Shown here in pieces: positions 9,068 to 18,211 of a stretch of 64,000 nucleotides of DNA. Every line of letters begins with the position of its first letter. The first letter of the stretch is position 1. The notes below the pieces were generated by a model. That model was not told the DNA's origin. It did no database searches and saw only the letters and a list, made by a program, of their open reading frames with translations. The position numbers and the translations under genes are program-made. This DNA is from Flavobacterium poyangense (GTDB taxonomy: Bacteria; Bacteroidota; Bacteroidia; Flavobacteriales; Flavobacteriaceae), in contig NZ_JAALLN010000001.1 of the NCBI RefSeq assembly GCF_011751075.1, positions 905,113 to 969,112 of the forward strand, in the 5' to 3' direction.

Positions 9068-9436
9068 TAACCGCAAGGGACGCAAAGAGTTACGCAAGGT
9101 TCGCAAAGATTTTAAAATAAATCTTTGCGAACCTTTTTTTTATACCAATCCATAAAAAAGACTTTGCGATCTTAGCGAATGCACATGTTTGCTGAGAAAT
9201 TTTCTCACGCAGATTTAGCAGATTTATTCAGATTGTTTTTATCAAAACATTAAAACAAAAATATCGGCTTACTCTGTGACCCGAGCAATAGCGAGCTGGC
9301 GAAACAAATCTGCACGTATAAAAAGAAACTTTGCGATTCTGCGACTTTGCGTGAAAATTCAACAGCAAAACTCGCTAAGATTAAAAAAAAATTAAATCCC
9401 CCGAATCTGCAAAATCTGCGAGAAAACAAATTACAT
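9068..9436. repeat. Intergenic repeat block: AACCGCAAGG hairpin plus ~110-bp CACGCAGATTT element
   Basis: This 414-bp gap holds no gene. It begins with TTAACCGCAAGG and contains a second copy of the ~110-bp unit, with ends CACGCAGATTT (9206-9216) and AAATCTGCACG (9306-9316) and the sub-motif AATAGCGAGCTGGCGAAAC. The order and orientation of the parts match the block at 5388-5681. Poorly conserved fragments of the same words (CTGCGACTTTGCG, AAATCTGCGAG) extend to about 9436. Confidence 0.8.
9096..9140 (+). terminator. Strong hairpin terminator after the U32 gene
   Basis: A 17-bp perfect stem, AAGGTTCGCAAAGATTT (9096-9112) with its complement at 9119-9135, has a 6-nt loop and is followed by a T run. 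It is built from words of the intergenic repeat, so a repeat seems to have become a terminator. Confidence 0.85.
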
Positions 9437-9468
9437 TTTACATATCTTTACTTTTTAAATCAATTCCT

Positions 9469-9957
9469 ATGGAACCCAAAAACAATATCACAAAACACTC
9501 CGTTATTGCAGGGTTTCTGATAGGTGCTATTTTTCCATTATTAATTTTCTCAGATACCTACTTTATTTTTTTATGCATCGAAATATGCGATTTCGGTCTG
9601 TTTTGGAATCCAATATTTTGGGGAATTCTGTTTCCTTTATTCCTTGTTTTTCTTTTTTCGCATTCCGCAAAAAAGCTTAGCTATTCACTAAATCAAATTT
9701 CATATTTTAAAGCCTGCTCTCAATTTTCTTTTGGAGTAAGCTTAAGACTTATACAGGCACTTTTTGCAATTTACATAATCGGAATATTTATTAACGGAAT
9801 ATCGGTGGCACTGCGAATACAAATTTATGACAAGATTTTATTCTCACTATTAATGATTCTATTTCTCTCTTTTATATTGATGATTCTAACCTTTTTAAGC
9901 AGTTTACTACTTATAAAAGGAAATCATAACCCCCAAACTTTAAACGAAACAAAATGA
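9469..9957 (+). CDS. Unrecognised integral membrane protein with about four transmembrane segments
   Basis: I do not recognise this 162-aa protein. It has hydrophobic segments at about residues 12-30, 46-64, 88-110 and 122-150, separated by short polar loops ([16 protein letters not shown] between the second and third), and ends in a polar tail. No catalytic or binding motif is visible. Its stop overlaps the purT start (ATGA, 4 bp), so the two are probably translated together, but a link to purine synthesis would be speculation. Confidence 0.7.
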   Translation: MEPKNNITKHSVIAGFLIGAIFPLLIFSDTYFIFLCIEICDFGLFWNPIFWGILFPLFLVFLFSHSAKKLSYSLNQISYFKACSQFSFGVSLRLIQALFAIYIIGIFINGISVALRIQIYDKILFSLLMILFLSFILMILTFLSSLLLIKGNHNPQTLNETK

Positions 9958-11114
9958 AAATACTACTTTTAGGTTCAGGCGAATTAGGAAAAGAATTCAC
10001 GATTGCCGCACAACGAATCGGACAAACTATAATTGCGGTTGACAGTTACGAAAATGCTCCCGCCATGCAGGTTGCACATGGTTTTGAAGTGATTAATATG
10101 CTGGACGGTGATGCACTGGACCGCATAGTAGCCAAACACCAACCCGATTTTATAGTTCCCGAAATAGAAGCCATCAGAACCGAGCGTTTTTACGATTACG
10201 AAAAACAAGGCATCACGGTTGTTCCTTCAGCGAAAGCAGCCAATTTTACCATGAATCGCAAAGCAATCCGTGATTTGGCAGCAAAAGAATTAGGCTTAAA
10301 AACAGCCAAATACCAATACGCAACTTCTGCTGAAGAATTACAAAAAGCCGTTCAGGAAGTAGGAATTCCATGCGTAGTAAAACCCTTAATGTCCTCTTCA
10401 GGTAAAGGACAATCGACAATTAAAAATCAGGAAGATATTCTTAAGGCCTGGGAATATGCAGTTGCCGGATCCCGAGGTGATGTTATCGAAGTTATCGTTG
10501 AAGCATTTGTTGATTTTAATTCTGAAATTACCCTACTTACGATTACTCAAAACAACAATCCGACACTTTTCTGCGCACCAATTGGTCACCGACAAGAACG
10601 TGGCGACTATCAGGAAAGTTGGCAGCCTGCAATGGTTTCGGATAAAGACTTATACGAGGCACAAGACATGGCCGAAAAAATTACCGAAGCTCTTGGCGGT
10701 GCCGGACTTTTTGGTGTTGAATTTTTCCTTGCCAATGATGGTGTTTATTTTTCAGAACTCTCTCCACGTCCGCACGATACCGGAATGGTAACTTTAGCGG
10801 GGACTCAAAATTTTAACGAATTCGAATTGCATTTACGCGCTATTTTAAGCCTTCCCATTTTCGAAATTACCTTAGAAAAAGCAGGCGCAAGTGCCGTAAT
10901 TTTAGCTTCTGAAGATTCCGCAAATCCAACTTTCACCGGAATCGAAAAAGTAGCCGCCTTAGCCAAAACCGATTTCAGGATTTTTGGGAAACCAACCTCA
11001 AGACCCTACCGCAGAATGGGAGTTGTTTTAAGTCATGATACTTTAGTCACACCAATCGAAGAAATAGTAGAACGCGCTAAGGCAAGTTCAAAATTAATAA
11101 CCGTAAATTCTTAA
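9954..11114 (+). CDS. purT: Formate-dependent phosphoribosylglycinamide formyltransferase (GAR transformylase 2)
   Basis: The 386-aa protein has the PurT layout: an N-terminal nucleotide-binding [11 protein letters not shown] loop, EIEAIRTE, and an ATP-grasp domain with [14 protein letters not shown] (about residues 140-153), followed by FGVEFFL and [14 protein letters not shown]. PurT uses ATP and formate to formylate GAR, the third step of purine synthesis, without a folate donor. The start overlaps the upstream membrane-protein gene by 4 bp, and the DUF6370 gene follows after 3 bp, so it sits inside a tight operon. Confidence 0.96.
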   Translation: MKILLLGSGELGKEFTIAAQRIGQTIIAVDSYENAPAMQVAHGFEVINMLDGDALDRIVAKHQPDFIVPEIEAIRTERFYDYEKQGITVVPSAKAANFTMNRKAIRDLAAKELGLKTAKYQYATSAEELQKAVQEVGIPCVVKPLMSSSGKGQSTIKNQEDILKAWEYAVAGSRGDVIEVIVEAFVDFNSEITLLTITQNNNPTLFCAPIGHRQERGDYQESWQPAMVSDKDLYEAQDMAEKITEALGGAGLFGVEFFLANDGVYFSELSPRPHDTGMVTLAGTQNFNEFELHLRAILSLPIFEITLEKAGASAVILASEDSANPTFTGIEKVAALAKTDFRIFGKPTSRPYRRMGVVLSHDTLVTPIEEIVERAKASSKLITVNS

Positions 11115-11117
11115 AAA

Positions 11118-11435
11118 ATGAAAAAAATAGTATTCCTAGCCTTATTCCTTACCGGTCTTAACATGCAAGCCCAAGACAAAGAAAAAACCGAAAAGCCTCA
11201 AATTGTAGAAACCGCTTGCGGCGAATGCCAATTCGGAATGAAAGGTGACGCTTGTGATCTGGCAGTGCGCATTGACGGAAAAACCTACTTCGTTGACGGA
11301 ACCACTATCGACGAACATGGCGACGCTCATGCAAAAGACGGTTTTTGCAATGCAATCCGTAAAGCTTCTGTAACGGGAAAAGTGGAAAACAATCGTTTTA
11401 AAGTAACTACGTTTACTTTACTAAAAAACAAATAA
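11118..11435 (+). CDS. Secreted cysteine-containing small protein, DUF6370 family
   Basis: The 105-aa product has a signal peptide (first ~18 residues, ending MQAQ) and a conserved core with four cysteines, C34 and C37 (ACGECQFG), C46 and C77, plus H67 and H71 in DEHGDAHAKDGFC. This matches the family called DUF6370. The Cys/His spacing suggests binding of a metal or disulfide chemistry in the periplasm, which is inference. It lies 3 bp after purT, and its stop overlaps the start of the Crp-type regulator by one base (TAATG), so it is transcribed with both. Confidence 0.8.
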   Translation: MKKIVFLALFLTGLNMQAQDKEKTEKPQIVETACGECQFGMKGDACDLAVRIDGKTYFVDGTTIDEHGDAHAKDGFCNAIRKASVTGKVENNRFKVTTFTLLKNK

Positions 11436-12013
11436 TGGCACTGATTCTGGACAATATTGCCAAACATGTTTCTCTGACTCCCGAAGAGCAGTCTCTTTTT
11501 TTATCCAAAACAGAAACACAAACCTATAAAGCTAAGACCATTTTACTAAATGCCGGCGATATTTGTAAACATTCTTATTTTGTGAATTCCGGAATTCTTA
11601 GAAACTTTACTATCAATGACAATATTGTAGAACATGTTTTAGGCTTTTCCTGTCAAGGCTGGTGGATGAGCGACATCTACAGTCTACTAACTCAAAAGCC
11701 CGGAAATTTATTCATCGAAGTTCTCGAGGATGCTGAAGTGGTTTTATTATCTAAAGAAAATCAGGAGCTATTGTATGAGGAAATTCCAAAACTGGAACGC
11801 TTCTTTAGAATTCTAACTCAGAATGCTCTAATAGCCAATCAGGAGCGCTTAATGGATAATTTAAGTTTATCCGCCGAAGAACGCTTTGAAAAATTCTGCA
11901 CCAAATACCCCACACTGATCCAGAAAGTCCCTCAAAAACAGATCGCTTCCTTTATTGGTGTTACACCAGAGTTTTTCAGTAAAATGAAAGCAAAACTATT
12001 AAAGAATAAATAA
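11435..12013 (+). CDS. Crp/Fnr-family transcriptional regulator
   Basis: The 192-aa protein has an N-terminal cyclic-nucleotide-binding-like beta barrel (about residues 20-110, with KTILLNAGDICKHSYFVNSGILR) and a C-terminal helix-turn-helix (QKQIASFIGVTPEFFSKMK, about 165-183). The canonical cAMP-contact residues are not clearly present, so the effector is unknown; many short Bacteroidetes members are of this kind. Translation is coupled to the DUF6370 gene through the TAATG overlap. It may sense the same stress the DUF6370 protein deals with, but that is only a suggestion from context. Confidence 0.88.
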   Translation: MALILDNIAKHVSLTPEEQSLFLSKTETQTYKAKTILLNAGDICKHSYFVNSGILRNFTINDNIVEHVLGFSCQGWWMSDIYSLLTQKPGNLFIEVLEDAEVVLLSKENQELLYEEIPKLERFFRILTQNALIANQERLMDNLSLSAEERFEKFCTKYPTLIQKVPQKQIASFIGVTPEFFSKMKAKLLKNK

Positions 12014-12017
12014 TAAT

Positions 12018-12088
12018 AATGCCACAGATTAAAAAGATTCATTAAAAACGTTTCAAAAAAAATCATTTTAATCTGTGAAATCTGTGGC
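12018..12088. repeat. Inverted repeat GCCACAGATT ... AATCTGTGGC
   Basis: The arms GCCACAGATT (12018-12027) and AATCTGTGGC (12079-12088) are perfect complements, with further partial pairing inside (ATTAAAAAGATT against AATCATTTTAAT). It lies between the stop of the Crp-type gene and the aceA terminator, and looks like one more of the structured intergenic repeats of this genome. Confidence 0.7.
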
Positions 12089-12097
12089 AAAAAAAAT

Positions 12098-12131
12098 AAA
12101 ACACGGCTCAACTTAAGAACCGTGTTTTTTT
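12098..12131. terminator. Bidirectional terminator between the Crp-type gene and aceA
   Basis: AAAACACGG (12098-12106) pairs with CCGTGTTTT (12120-12128) around a 13-nt loop, with A-rich sequence on the left and T-rich on the right. It sits 6 bp beyond the aceA stop on the minus strand and can serve both convergent genes. Confidence 0.85.
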
Positions 12132-12136
12132 ATGAA

Positions 12137-13417
12137 TTAAAATTGCTCAACCTCTGTAGAATGTTTCATTGCCGTAGTAGTTGATTTACCAATAGTCACC
12201 GTATTTTGCACCGCATCAAAATAAGAAGTTCCCACAAAGGCCTGATGTTTTACAGCTCTGAATCCATTTTTCTGTAAAGCAAACTCTCTCTCCTGCAATT
12301 CAGAATAACCAGCCATTCCGCGCTCTTTATACGCCTTAGAAAGTTCAAACATACTGGTATTCAAAGCATGGAAACCGGCCAAAGTAATAAACTGAAATTT
12401 ATACCCCATAGCAGCCAGATCTTCTCTGAAAGTCTCCATTTCTGCTACCGTTAATTTTGCAGCCCAGTTAAAAGAAGGCGAACAGTTGTATGCCAACATT
12501 TTATCCGGAAATTCTTTTTTCAAGGCATCAGCAAATTTTTTCGCATAAGCCAAATCAGGATTACTGGTTTCCATCCAGATCAAATCAGCATAGGGCGCAT
12601 AACTCAATCCTCTTGCGATTCCCTGATCGATACCGCAGTTTACATAAAAGAAACCTTCATTGGTTTTTTCACCCGTAATAAACTTAGCATCTCTCGGATC
12701 TGCATCGCTCGTTAGCAAATTAGCCGCATCTGCATCGGTTCTCGCTACGATAAGTGTAGAAACCCCCATAACATCTGATGCTAATCGAGCCGCAATTAAT
12801 TTGTTAATCGCTTCCTGAGTCGGCACCAAAACCTTCCCTCCCAAATGCCCGCATTTTTTAGCAGAACTCAACTGATCTTCAAAATGAACTCCTGAAGCCC
12901 CAGCCTCAATCATAGATTTCATTAATTCAAAAGCATTTAAATTTCCACCAAAACCTGCTTCGGCATCCGCCACAATTGGCACTAAATAATCTATTTTATC
13001 TTCCACTTTATTCACTACCTGAATCTGATCAGCGCGCAATAAAGCACTATTAATTTTTTTAACAACCATTGGTACACTATTTACCGGATAAAGCGATTGG
13101 TCCGGATACATTTCTCCGGCCAGATTCGCATCAGCAGCTACTTGCCAACCGCTTAAATAAATCGCTTCCAAACCTGCATCAACTTCCTGAATTGCCTGAT
13201 TCCCTGTTAAAGCTCCCAATCCGGCTACATAATCCTGGCTTTTTAACTTTCTCCATAATTTCTGCGCTCCCATCTTAGCAATAGAGTGCTCAATTTGGTA
13301 AGACCCCTGAAGCGTCACTACTTCGCTAGCCGTATACGGACGTTCAACTCCTTTCCATCTTGGGTTCGTGATCCAATCGTTAATCAATTCCTGAATTCTG
13401 TCTTCTGTCGTTTTCAT
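12137..13417 (-). CDS. aceA: Isocitrate lyase
   Basis: The 426-aa protein matches short isocitrate lyases. The catalytic loop KKCGHLGGK includes the active-site C189, and [23 protein letters not shown] (Mg2+ binding), RTDADAANL and the NCSPSFNW motif are all present. It cleaves isocitrate into glyoxylate and succinate, letting the cell grow on acetate or fatty acids. It lies downstream of the malate synthase gene on the same strand with a 191-bp gap. A regulator of the glyoxylate-bypass type is encoded divergently upstream of aceB. Confidence 0.98.
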   Translation of the reverse strand: MKTTEDRIQELINDWITNPRWKGVERPYTASEVVTLQGSYQIEHSIAKMGAQKLWRKLKSQDYVAGLGALTGNQAIQEVDAGLEAIYLSGWQVAADANLAGEMYPDQSLYPVNSVPMVVKKINSALLRADQIQVVNKVEDKIDYLVPIVADAEAGFGGNLNAFELMKSMIEAGASGVHFEDQLSSAKKCGHLGGKVLVPTQEAINKLIAARLASDVMGVSTLIVARTDADAANLLTSDADPRDAKFITGEKTNEGFFYVNCGIDQGIARGLSYAPYADLIWMETSNPDLAYAKKFADALKKEFPDKMLAYNCSPSFNWAAKLTVAEMETFREDLAAMGYKFQFITLAGFHALNTSMFELSKAYKERGMAGYSELQEREFALQKNGFRAVKHQAFVGTSYFDAVQNTVTIGKSTTTAMKHSTEVEQF

Positions 13418-13608
13418 AAATAATATAGTTAAGTTGGTTAGTAAGTCATTGTAAAAAAATCATCCATTTTTTAACACCTGAAATAGGCGAAAAAGAAAAA
13501 TGCAAAGCAATATTTCGATTCCCATAGCTTATGTTCATTTCAATAAGTGAAACGACTTATTAAGATCCCAACAAACTATGTTTCTATGTGTTAAAAAGCC
13601 AATTGATT
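13418..13608 (-). other. aceB-aceA intergenic region
   Basis: These 191 bp hold no reading frame or clear hairpin terminator. The length leaves room for a separate aceA promoter or an mRNA processing site, but I see no convincing -33/-7 pair. Confidence 0.4.
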
Positions 13609-15210
13609 TTATAAATATTTATAACATGGAATAGTCAAAAAGTCAACAAAATCTGTATTCACGACTAATCTTTCCAGTACTTTTTCAGCCAAGGGAAATT
13701 GTCGTTCCTCATAGTTTTCTTCTCCTAATTCTGTTTTTATTTTTTGAAATTCCTCCAAAGCCAATTCGTGATAATAAGCCAGATTCAACTGTCTGTCGTT
13801 ATCCAAAACCACTTTATTCTGAAGCCATTGCCACAATTGTGATCTCGAAATTTCGGCCGTTGCAGCATCTTCCATCAAATTATGCAACGCTGCTGCTCCC
13901 TGACCATTTAGCCACGAAGCCAAATACAAAACGCCGACATTGATATTTTTTCGAACGCCATTTTCAGTAATGATTCCAATTGGTGGTTCAATTAGATCCG
14001 CTTCCGTTATTTTGCGATGTTCTCTTTTGATATGAATCTGATTTGGCGTTGGCATTCCGGCATCAAAAACCGCTTTCGCCAGCGTTACCAAATCCGGATG
14101 TGCGACCCAGGTTCCGTCATGACCGTTTCGAACTTCACGCTCTTTATCTGTTTTTACTTTTGCAAAAGCAACAGCATTGGCTTCCTCATTATTTTTAATC
14201 GGAATCTGCGCTGCCATTCCTCCAATAGCATGAATCCCTCTTTTATGACATCTCTCAATTACCAAATTCGAATACGCATTCATAAAAGGTGAAGCCATAT
14301 TTACCTGATCACGATCCGGAACGATAAACTTCGAATTCTTGCGGAATTTTTTAATGTACGAAAAGATATAATCCCAGCGACCACAATTCAATCCCACAAT
14401 ATGTTCTCTCAATTCGTAGATAATTTCATCCAATTGAAAACTGGCCGTGATGGTTTCTATCAATACTGTTACCTTGATCGTTCCTCTGGTTAGTTTTAAA
14501 TAATCTTCGGTAAAATCAATCACTGTGTTCCACCAACGGGCTTCTAAATAATGTTCTAATTTTGGAATATAGAAATAGGGTCCGGAATTATTCTCAAGTA
14601 ATTGTTTATGATTGTGAAAAACATACAGACCAAAATCTACCAAAGACCCCGAAACCATCTCTCCTTCTATCTGAAGGTGTTTTTCTAAAAGATGTAACCC
14701 TCTTGGACGAACAATCAGCGTGGCTATTTTTTCATTTAGCTCATAGGTTTTATTTTTCGCAAGATCTGTATGCAAAATTGTTTTGTTGACAGCATCAATT
14801 AAATTAACCTGACCTTCCATTAAATTTTGCCAGGTTGGAGACGTACTGTCTTCAAAATCGGCCATAAATGTTTTTGCTCCCGAATTCAGCGCATTAATAA
14901 TCATTTTGCGATCAACAGGCCCCGTAATTTCTACTCTTCTGTCCAATAAATCTTTTGGAATTTCACCGGCAGTCCAATTGCTTTCTCTAATCTCTTTAGT
15001 CTCTAAAGGAAAAACCGGCATCATGCCCTGATCAAAACCGACTTGCGCTTGGTCTCGTTGCAACAAAAGCAATTTTCGTTGTGATTCGAATTTCTTATGC
15101 AATTCTGTTATAAAAACAATTGCATCAGCTGTCCAAATACTTGGATAAGAAAGCTTTTTTTCGGCTAAAAATTCCATTGCCGTTTCGGTAATCTCAAATT
15201 GGTTTTTCAT
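13609..15210 (-). CDS. aceB: Malate synthase A
   Basis: At 533 aa it has the length of the A isoform. Clear family motifs are FMADFEDSTSPTW (acidic metal-site region), TLIVRPRGLHLLEKH, IPKLEHYLEARWW, LIETITASFQLDEIIYEL, GLNCGRWDYIFSYIKKF, and the C-terminal WLNGQGAAALHNLMEDAATAEIS. It condenses glyoxylate with acetyl-CoA to malate, the second glyoxylate-bypass step. aceB comes first, then aceA. The divergent neighbour is an ScfR/RamB-like regulator, which fits control by acetate or short-chain fatty acids. Confidence 0.97.
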   Translation of the reverse strand: MKNQFEITETAMEFLAEKKLSYPSIWTADAIVFITELHKKFESQRKLLLLQRDQAQVGFDQGMMPVFPLETKEIRESNWTAGEIPKDLLDRRVEITGPVDRKMIINALNSGAKTFMADFEDSTSPTWQNLMEGQVNLIDAVNKTILHTDLAKNKTYELNEKIATLIVRPRGLHLLEKHLQIEGEMVSGSLVDFGLYVFHNHKQLLENNSGPYFYIPKLEHYLEARWWNTVIDFTEDYLKLTRGTIKVTVLIETITASFQLDEIIYELREHIVGLNCGRWDYIFSYIKKFRKNSKFIVPDRDQVNMASPFMNAYSNLVIERCHKRGIHAIGGMAAQIPIKNNEEANAVAFAKVKTDKEREVRNGHDGTWVAHPDLVTLAKAVFDAGMPTPNQIHIKREHRKITEADLIEPPIGIITENGVRKNINVGVLYLASWLNGQGAAALHNLMEDAATAEISRSQLWQWLQNKVVLDNDRQLNLAYYHELALEEFQKIKTELGEENYEERQFPLAEKVLERLVVNTDFVDFLTIPCYKYL

Positions 15211-15381
15211 AGCTGTGGATTTTATTTTTAAATAGTCAAATGCGATATCGCCGGAACTGATTCATGCTTTTAAAAAACATTTCACAAACAATATTTCACA
15301 TCTAACTTGTTTTACACTACAATGTTAGGAAAAAGTTTTTTACAAAACAAGCGAACGTTCGCTAAATGTTTAAAATATTTT

Positions 15382-15413
15382 TTTGGCGATTATTTTTATA
15401 TTGGTTACATTTG
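15382..15413 (+). promoter_or_regulatory. Candidate promoter of the ScfR-type regulator
   Basis: TTTG (15382-15385) and TACATTTG (15406-15413) are separated by 20 bp, close to the Bacteroidetes optimum. The predicted start of transcription falls at about 15417-15420, on or next to the ATG at 15419, so the mRNA may be leaderless or nearly so. Confidence 0.55.
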
Positions 15414-15418
15414 ATATT

Positions 15419-16900
15419 ATGGATATCGAAAAAGACTATATAAAGCTGATTTTTGGGCTAAAACTCAAGCAAGTCCGCACTCAGAAAAATCTTTCTCTTT
15501 TTGGCCTGGCCAAATTGACCAATCTTTCAAAATCGTATCTTAACGAAATTGAAAAGGGTAAAAAATATCCCAAAACCGATAAAATTTTACTTCTATGTGA
15601 GCATCTCGATGTTTCTTACGACCAAATGGTCTCCTTAAAACTCGACAACAACCTTGCTCCGATTGGTGAAATTTTAAAATCAGGCATCCTAAAAGAGATC
15701 CCTTTAGAACTTTTTGGAATTCAGGAAGCCGATTTAATTGATATTATTGCGAATGCTCCGGCAAAAGTCAATGCCTTTATCAGCACCATTATTGAAATTG
15801 CTCAACATTATAATCTGAGCAGAGAAAGTTTCTTTTTAGCTGCTTTACGTTCGTATCAGGAAGCACACAGCAACTACTTTGAAGATTTAGAAAATAAGGT
15901 AATTGCCTTCTCCAAATCCTTTCAAATCAATTTAGATTCTAAAATCAGTGTCGAAGAACTGGAAGCCATTCTAAAAGAAGAATACGAATACACCATAAAA
16001 GAGATTGCATTTACCGATCAGGAAGCTTTGGGGGATTTACGCTCCATTTATGTTCCTAAAAGCAAAACATTATTACTCTCTACTGAAATTGACGATCCGC
16101 AAAAGGCTTTTATTCTAGCTAAGGAAATTGCTTATAATTACCTGGATCTATCAGACAGACTGCTGACTTTCAGCTGGATTAAATTTGATAATTTCGATCA
16201 GGTTTTACACAATTTTTATGCTTCCTATTTTGCGGGAGCCTTATTATTGCCTAGACAATTAGTTGTCGATAAGATCAATTCATTCTTAACTAATGAACAG
16301 CCAAAACCGGAGCAATTTGTTGCTTTAATCGAAAGTTTCGAAGTATCACCGGAGTCTTTTTATCAGAGACTAACCAATTTATTACCGAAAGATTTTCACT
16401 TGAAAAATCTATTCTTTTTAAGATTATCACATAAAATTGGTTCCGATTATTATCAGATAAAAAAAGAATTGCATATCACCAATCAGCAGGAACCACATGC
16501 AAACGAAACCAACGAACATTATTGCAGAAGATGGGTTTCGGTAAAAACGATAGACGAAGCGATCAGACAAAACAAACCTCACTTTTTTGATGCACAGATT
16601 TCAAGCTACGCGAACAGCGGGAATGAATATTTGGTTTTTTCGTCAGCAACAAAAGATCCGTTTGTAGAGAATTGCATCAGAAGTATCTCGGTTGGCATTT
16701 TAATCAATCCAACGATGAAAAAGAAATTCAAATTCATCGACGGAAGACCAATTACCAAACAAATCGTTGGTGTCACCTGTGAGACCTGCGCCGTAAAAGA
16801 TTGCCTGGAGCGAGCTTCTCCTCCTATAGCTTTAGAGAAAAAGAAGCGCCACGAAGATACAGATGCCGTTGTACAGCAGTACATAACGCAATACAGCTAG
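15419..16900 (+). CDS. ScfR/RamB-type XRE transcriptional regulator of the glyoxylate bypass
   Basis: The ATG at 15419 gives 493 aa; an upstream TTG at 15383 would add 12 residues that overlap the probable promoter. Residues 5-65 form an XRE helix-turn-helix (FGLKLKQVRTQKNLSLFGLA, SKSYLNEIEKGKKYP). The middle resembles the IrrE/ImmA peptidase-like domain but lacks an HExxH zinc motif. The C-terminal region is like DUF2083/short-chain fatty acyl regulators and ends with CETCAVKDC, a possible metal site. Relatives such as RamB and ScfR control aceA/aceB. Its position divergent from aceBA supports the same role here. Confidence 0.88.
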   Translation: MDIEKDYIKLIFGLKLKQVRTQKNLSLFGLAKLTNLSKSYLNEIEKGKKYPKTDKILLLCEHLDVSYDQMVSLKLDNNLAPIGEILKSGILKEIPLELFGIQEADLIDIIANAPAKVNAFISTIIEIAQHYNLSRESFFLAALRSYQEAHSNYFEDLENKVIAFSKSFQINLDSKISVEELEAILKEEYEYTIKEIAFTDQEALGDLRSIYVPKSKTLLLSTEIDDPQKAFILAKEIAYNYLDLSDRLLTFSWIKFDNFDQVLHNFYASYFAGALLLPRQLVVDKINSFLTNEQPKPEQFVALIESFEVSPESFYQRLTNLLPKDFHLKNLFFLRLSHKIGSDYYQIKKELHITNQQEPHANETNEHYCRRWVSVKTIDEAIRQNKPHFFDAQISSYANSGNEYLVFSSATKDPFVENCIRSISVGILINPTMKKKFKFIDGRPITKQIVGVTCETCAVKDCLERASPPIALEKKKRHEDTDAVVQQYITQYS

Positions 16901-16980
16901 CCTAGTATTTTAGATTGATGATTTTAGATTTTAGATTGCTTTCTCTCTGTTTTCTATAAATCGCAACAACCTAATTATCT

Positions 16981-17150
16981 CTCGCAAAGACGCAAAAGCG
17001 CAAAGTTTATTTTATGCACGCAGATTTTGCAGATTGCGCAGATATTTTTTTGCTTTGCAATTTCTATAAAGCAATCTGAATAAATCTGCTACCCTAACAA
17101 TAGCAAACAGTTGAGGCAAATCTGCGGGAAAAATTTTCTTTTCAAAAATA
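16981..17150. repeat. Intergenic repeat block with third copy of the ~110-bp CACGCAGATTT element
   Basis: The 425-bp gap between the ScfR and pirin genes holds no gene. After a GATTTTAGATT word (16916-16938) and CGCAAAGACGCAAAAGCGCAAAG comes a 112-bp unit with ends CACGCAGATTT (17017-17027) and AAATCTGCGGG (17118-17128). Its internal motif ACAATAGCAAACAGTTGAGGC is a diverged form of that in the copies at 5471 and 9206. Confidence 0.75.
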
Positions 17151-17178
17151 GAAGTCACAAAGTTCTCCACATTTAAAC

Positions 17179-17234
17179 CTCTGTACCTTTGTACCTCTGT
17201 ACCTTTGTACCTTTGCAACTCTGAACCTCTGAAC
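17179..17234 (+). repeat. 8-bp tandem repeat, consensus CTYTGTAC
   Basis: Seven consecutive 8-bp units run CTCTGTAC, CTTTGTAC, CTCTGTAC, CTTTGTAC, CTTTGCAA, CTCTGAAC, CTCTGAAC. The alternation of C and T at the third base suggests duplication of a 16-bp pair. It is not coding on either strand in a convincing way. Confidence 0.85.
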
Positions 17235-17287
17235 CTCTCAAAAAAACTTCTTAATCTACATTAAGTGCGTTTCGTTCCTGTTGATCG

Positions 17288-17295
17288 TAAATTTG
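17288..17295 (+). promoter_or_regulatory. Candidate -7 box of the pirin gene
   Basis: TAAATTTG matches TAnnTTTG and lies 30 bp before the ATG at 17326, giving a leader of about 25 nt. No TTTG is present at the proper distance upstream, so only half the promoter signal is supported. Confidence 0.35.
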
Positions 17296-17325
17296 TACTA
17301 TAAAAATAACAAAACATATAGTATC

Positions 17326-18042
17326 ATGGAAAATATAGTAATACACAAGGCAGAAACAAGAGGAAATGCAAACCACGGATGGCTAAACGCTTACCACAGT
17401 TTTAGTTTTGCAAGCTGGTACAATCCGGAAAGAATTCAGTTTGGAGCCCTTCGTGTTTTGAACGATGACACAATTGCAGGCGGAATGGGTTTTGGAACTC
17501 ACCCACACGATAACATGGAGATTATCACTATTCCGTTGGAAGGTGATTTGGCACACAAAGACAGCATGGGTAATACCGAAATCATCAAAAATGGTGATAT
17601 CCAGGTAATGAGTGCCGGAACCGGGGTACAACACAGTGAATTCAACCCAAATGCCGATCAGCAGACTAAATTATTACAAATCTGGTTGTTTCCAAACAAA
17701 AGAAATGTCGATCCTCGTTACCAACAAATCTCTTTGAATATTGAGGACAGACACAACAAATTACAACAAATCTTATCCCCAAATGCAGATGATGCGGGAG
17801 TTTGGATTCATCAGGATGCCTGGTTTCATATGGCCAATTTTGATGCCGGAATTGCAACAGAATATCAATTGAAAAAAGAAGGAAATGGCGTTTATGCTTT
17901 TATCCTAAAAGGAAATGTAACCATCAACGGACAGGAATTAAATTCCCGTGACGCTCTTGGAATCTCTGATTTTGAGACTTTAAATATAAAAGCAAATACA
18001 GATGCTGAGTTTCTTTTAATGGAAATTCCGATGAATTATTAA
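17326..18042 (+). CDS. Pirin-family protein (bicupin, quercetinase-like)
   Basis: The ATG at 17326 gives 238 aa and the usual pirin start (SFSFASWYNPERIQFGALRVLNDD). The four metal ligands of pirins are present as H59 and H61 (GTHPHDNMEI), H103 and E105 (GVQHSEF). A second, degenerate cupin fills the C-terminal half. Pirins of the YhhW/YhaK type bind Fe(II), and some open the ring of quercetin, but the physiological substrate in Flavobacterium is unknown. An upstream GTG-type extension to 17281 lacks conservation and overlaps the -7 box. A hairpin terminator follows. Confidence 0.93.
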   Translation: MENIVIHKAETRGNANHGWLNAYHSFSFASWYNPERIQFGALRVLNDDTIAGGMGFGTHPHDNMEIITIPLEGDLAHKDSMGNTEIIKNGDIQVMSAGTGVQHSEFNPNADQQTKLLQIWLFPNKRNVDPRYQQISLNIEDRHNKLQQILSPNADDAGVWIHQDAWFHMANFDAGIATEYQLKKEGNGVYAFILKGNVTINGQELNSRDALGISDFETLNIKANTDAEFLLMEIPMNY

Positions 18043-18066
18043 TTCAAATAAACAACAAGCAATCAA

Positions 18067-18109
18067 AAAGAGGTAATATTTTGAATTTCAATTTATTACC
18101 TCTTTCTTT
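18067..18109 (+). terminator. Terminator after the pirin gene
   Basis: AAAGAGGTAATA (18067-18078) pairs perfectly with TATTACCTCTTT (18094-18105) around a 15-nt loop, followed by a pyrimidine-rich run. Confidence 0.85.
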
Positions 18110-18211
18110 TTATTCTAAATCTTCGCAAACCACAGAAAGAAATAGTAACTTTATAAAAGAAACTGATCCGACTTCAACACAGCATAAATAACCACTCAAA
18201 AACTTTCAATT

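Noticed and set aside
12490..12678. Plus-strand frames inside aceA, aceB and clpX
   Set aside because: They are antisense shadows of well-supported genes, with His/Arg/Phe-rich composition and no start signal.
17012..17218. 68-aa minus-strand frame beginning MQRYKGTEVQRYRG
   Set aside because: It is the translation of the 8-bp tandem repeat plus the CACGCAGATTT element, without any start signal or conserved character.
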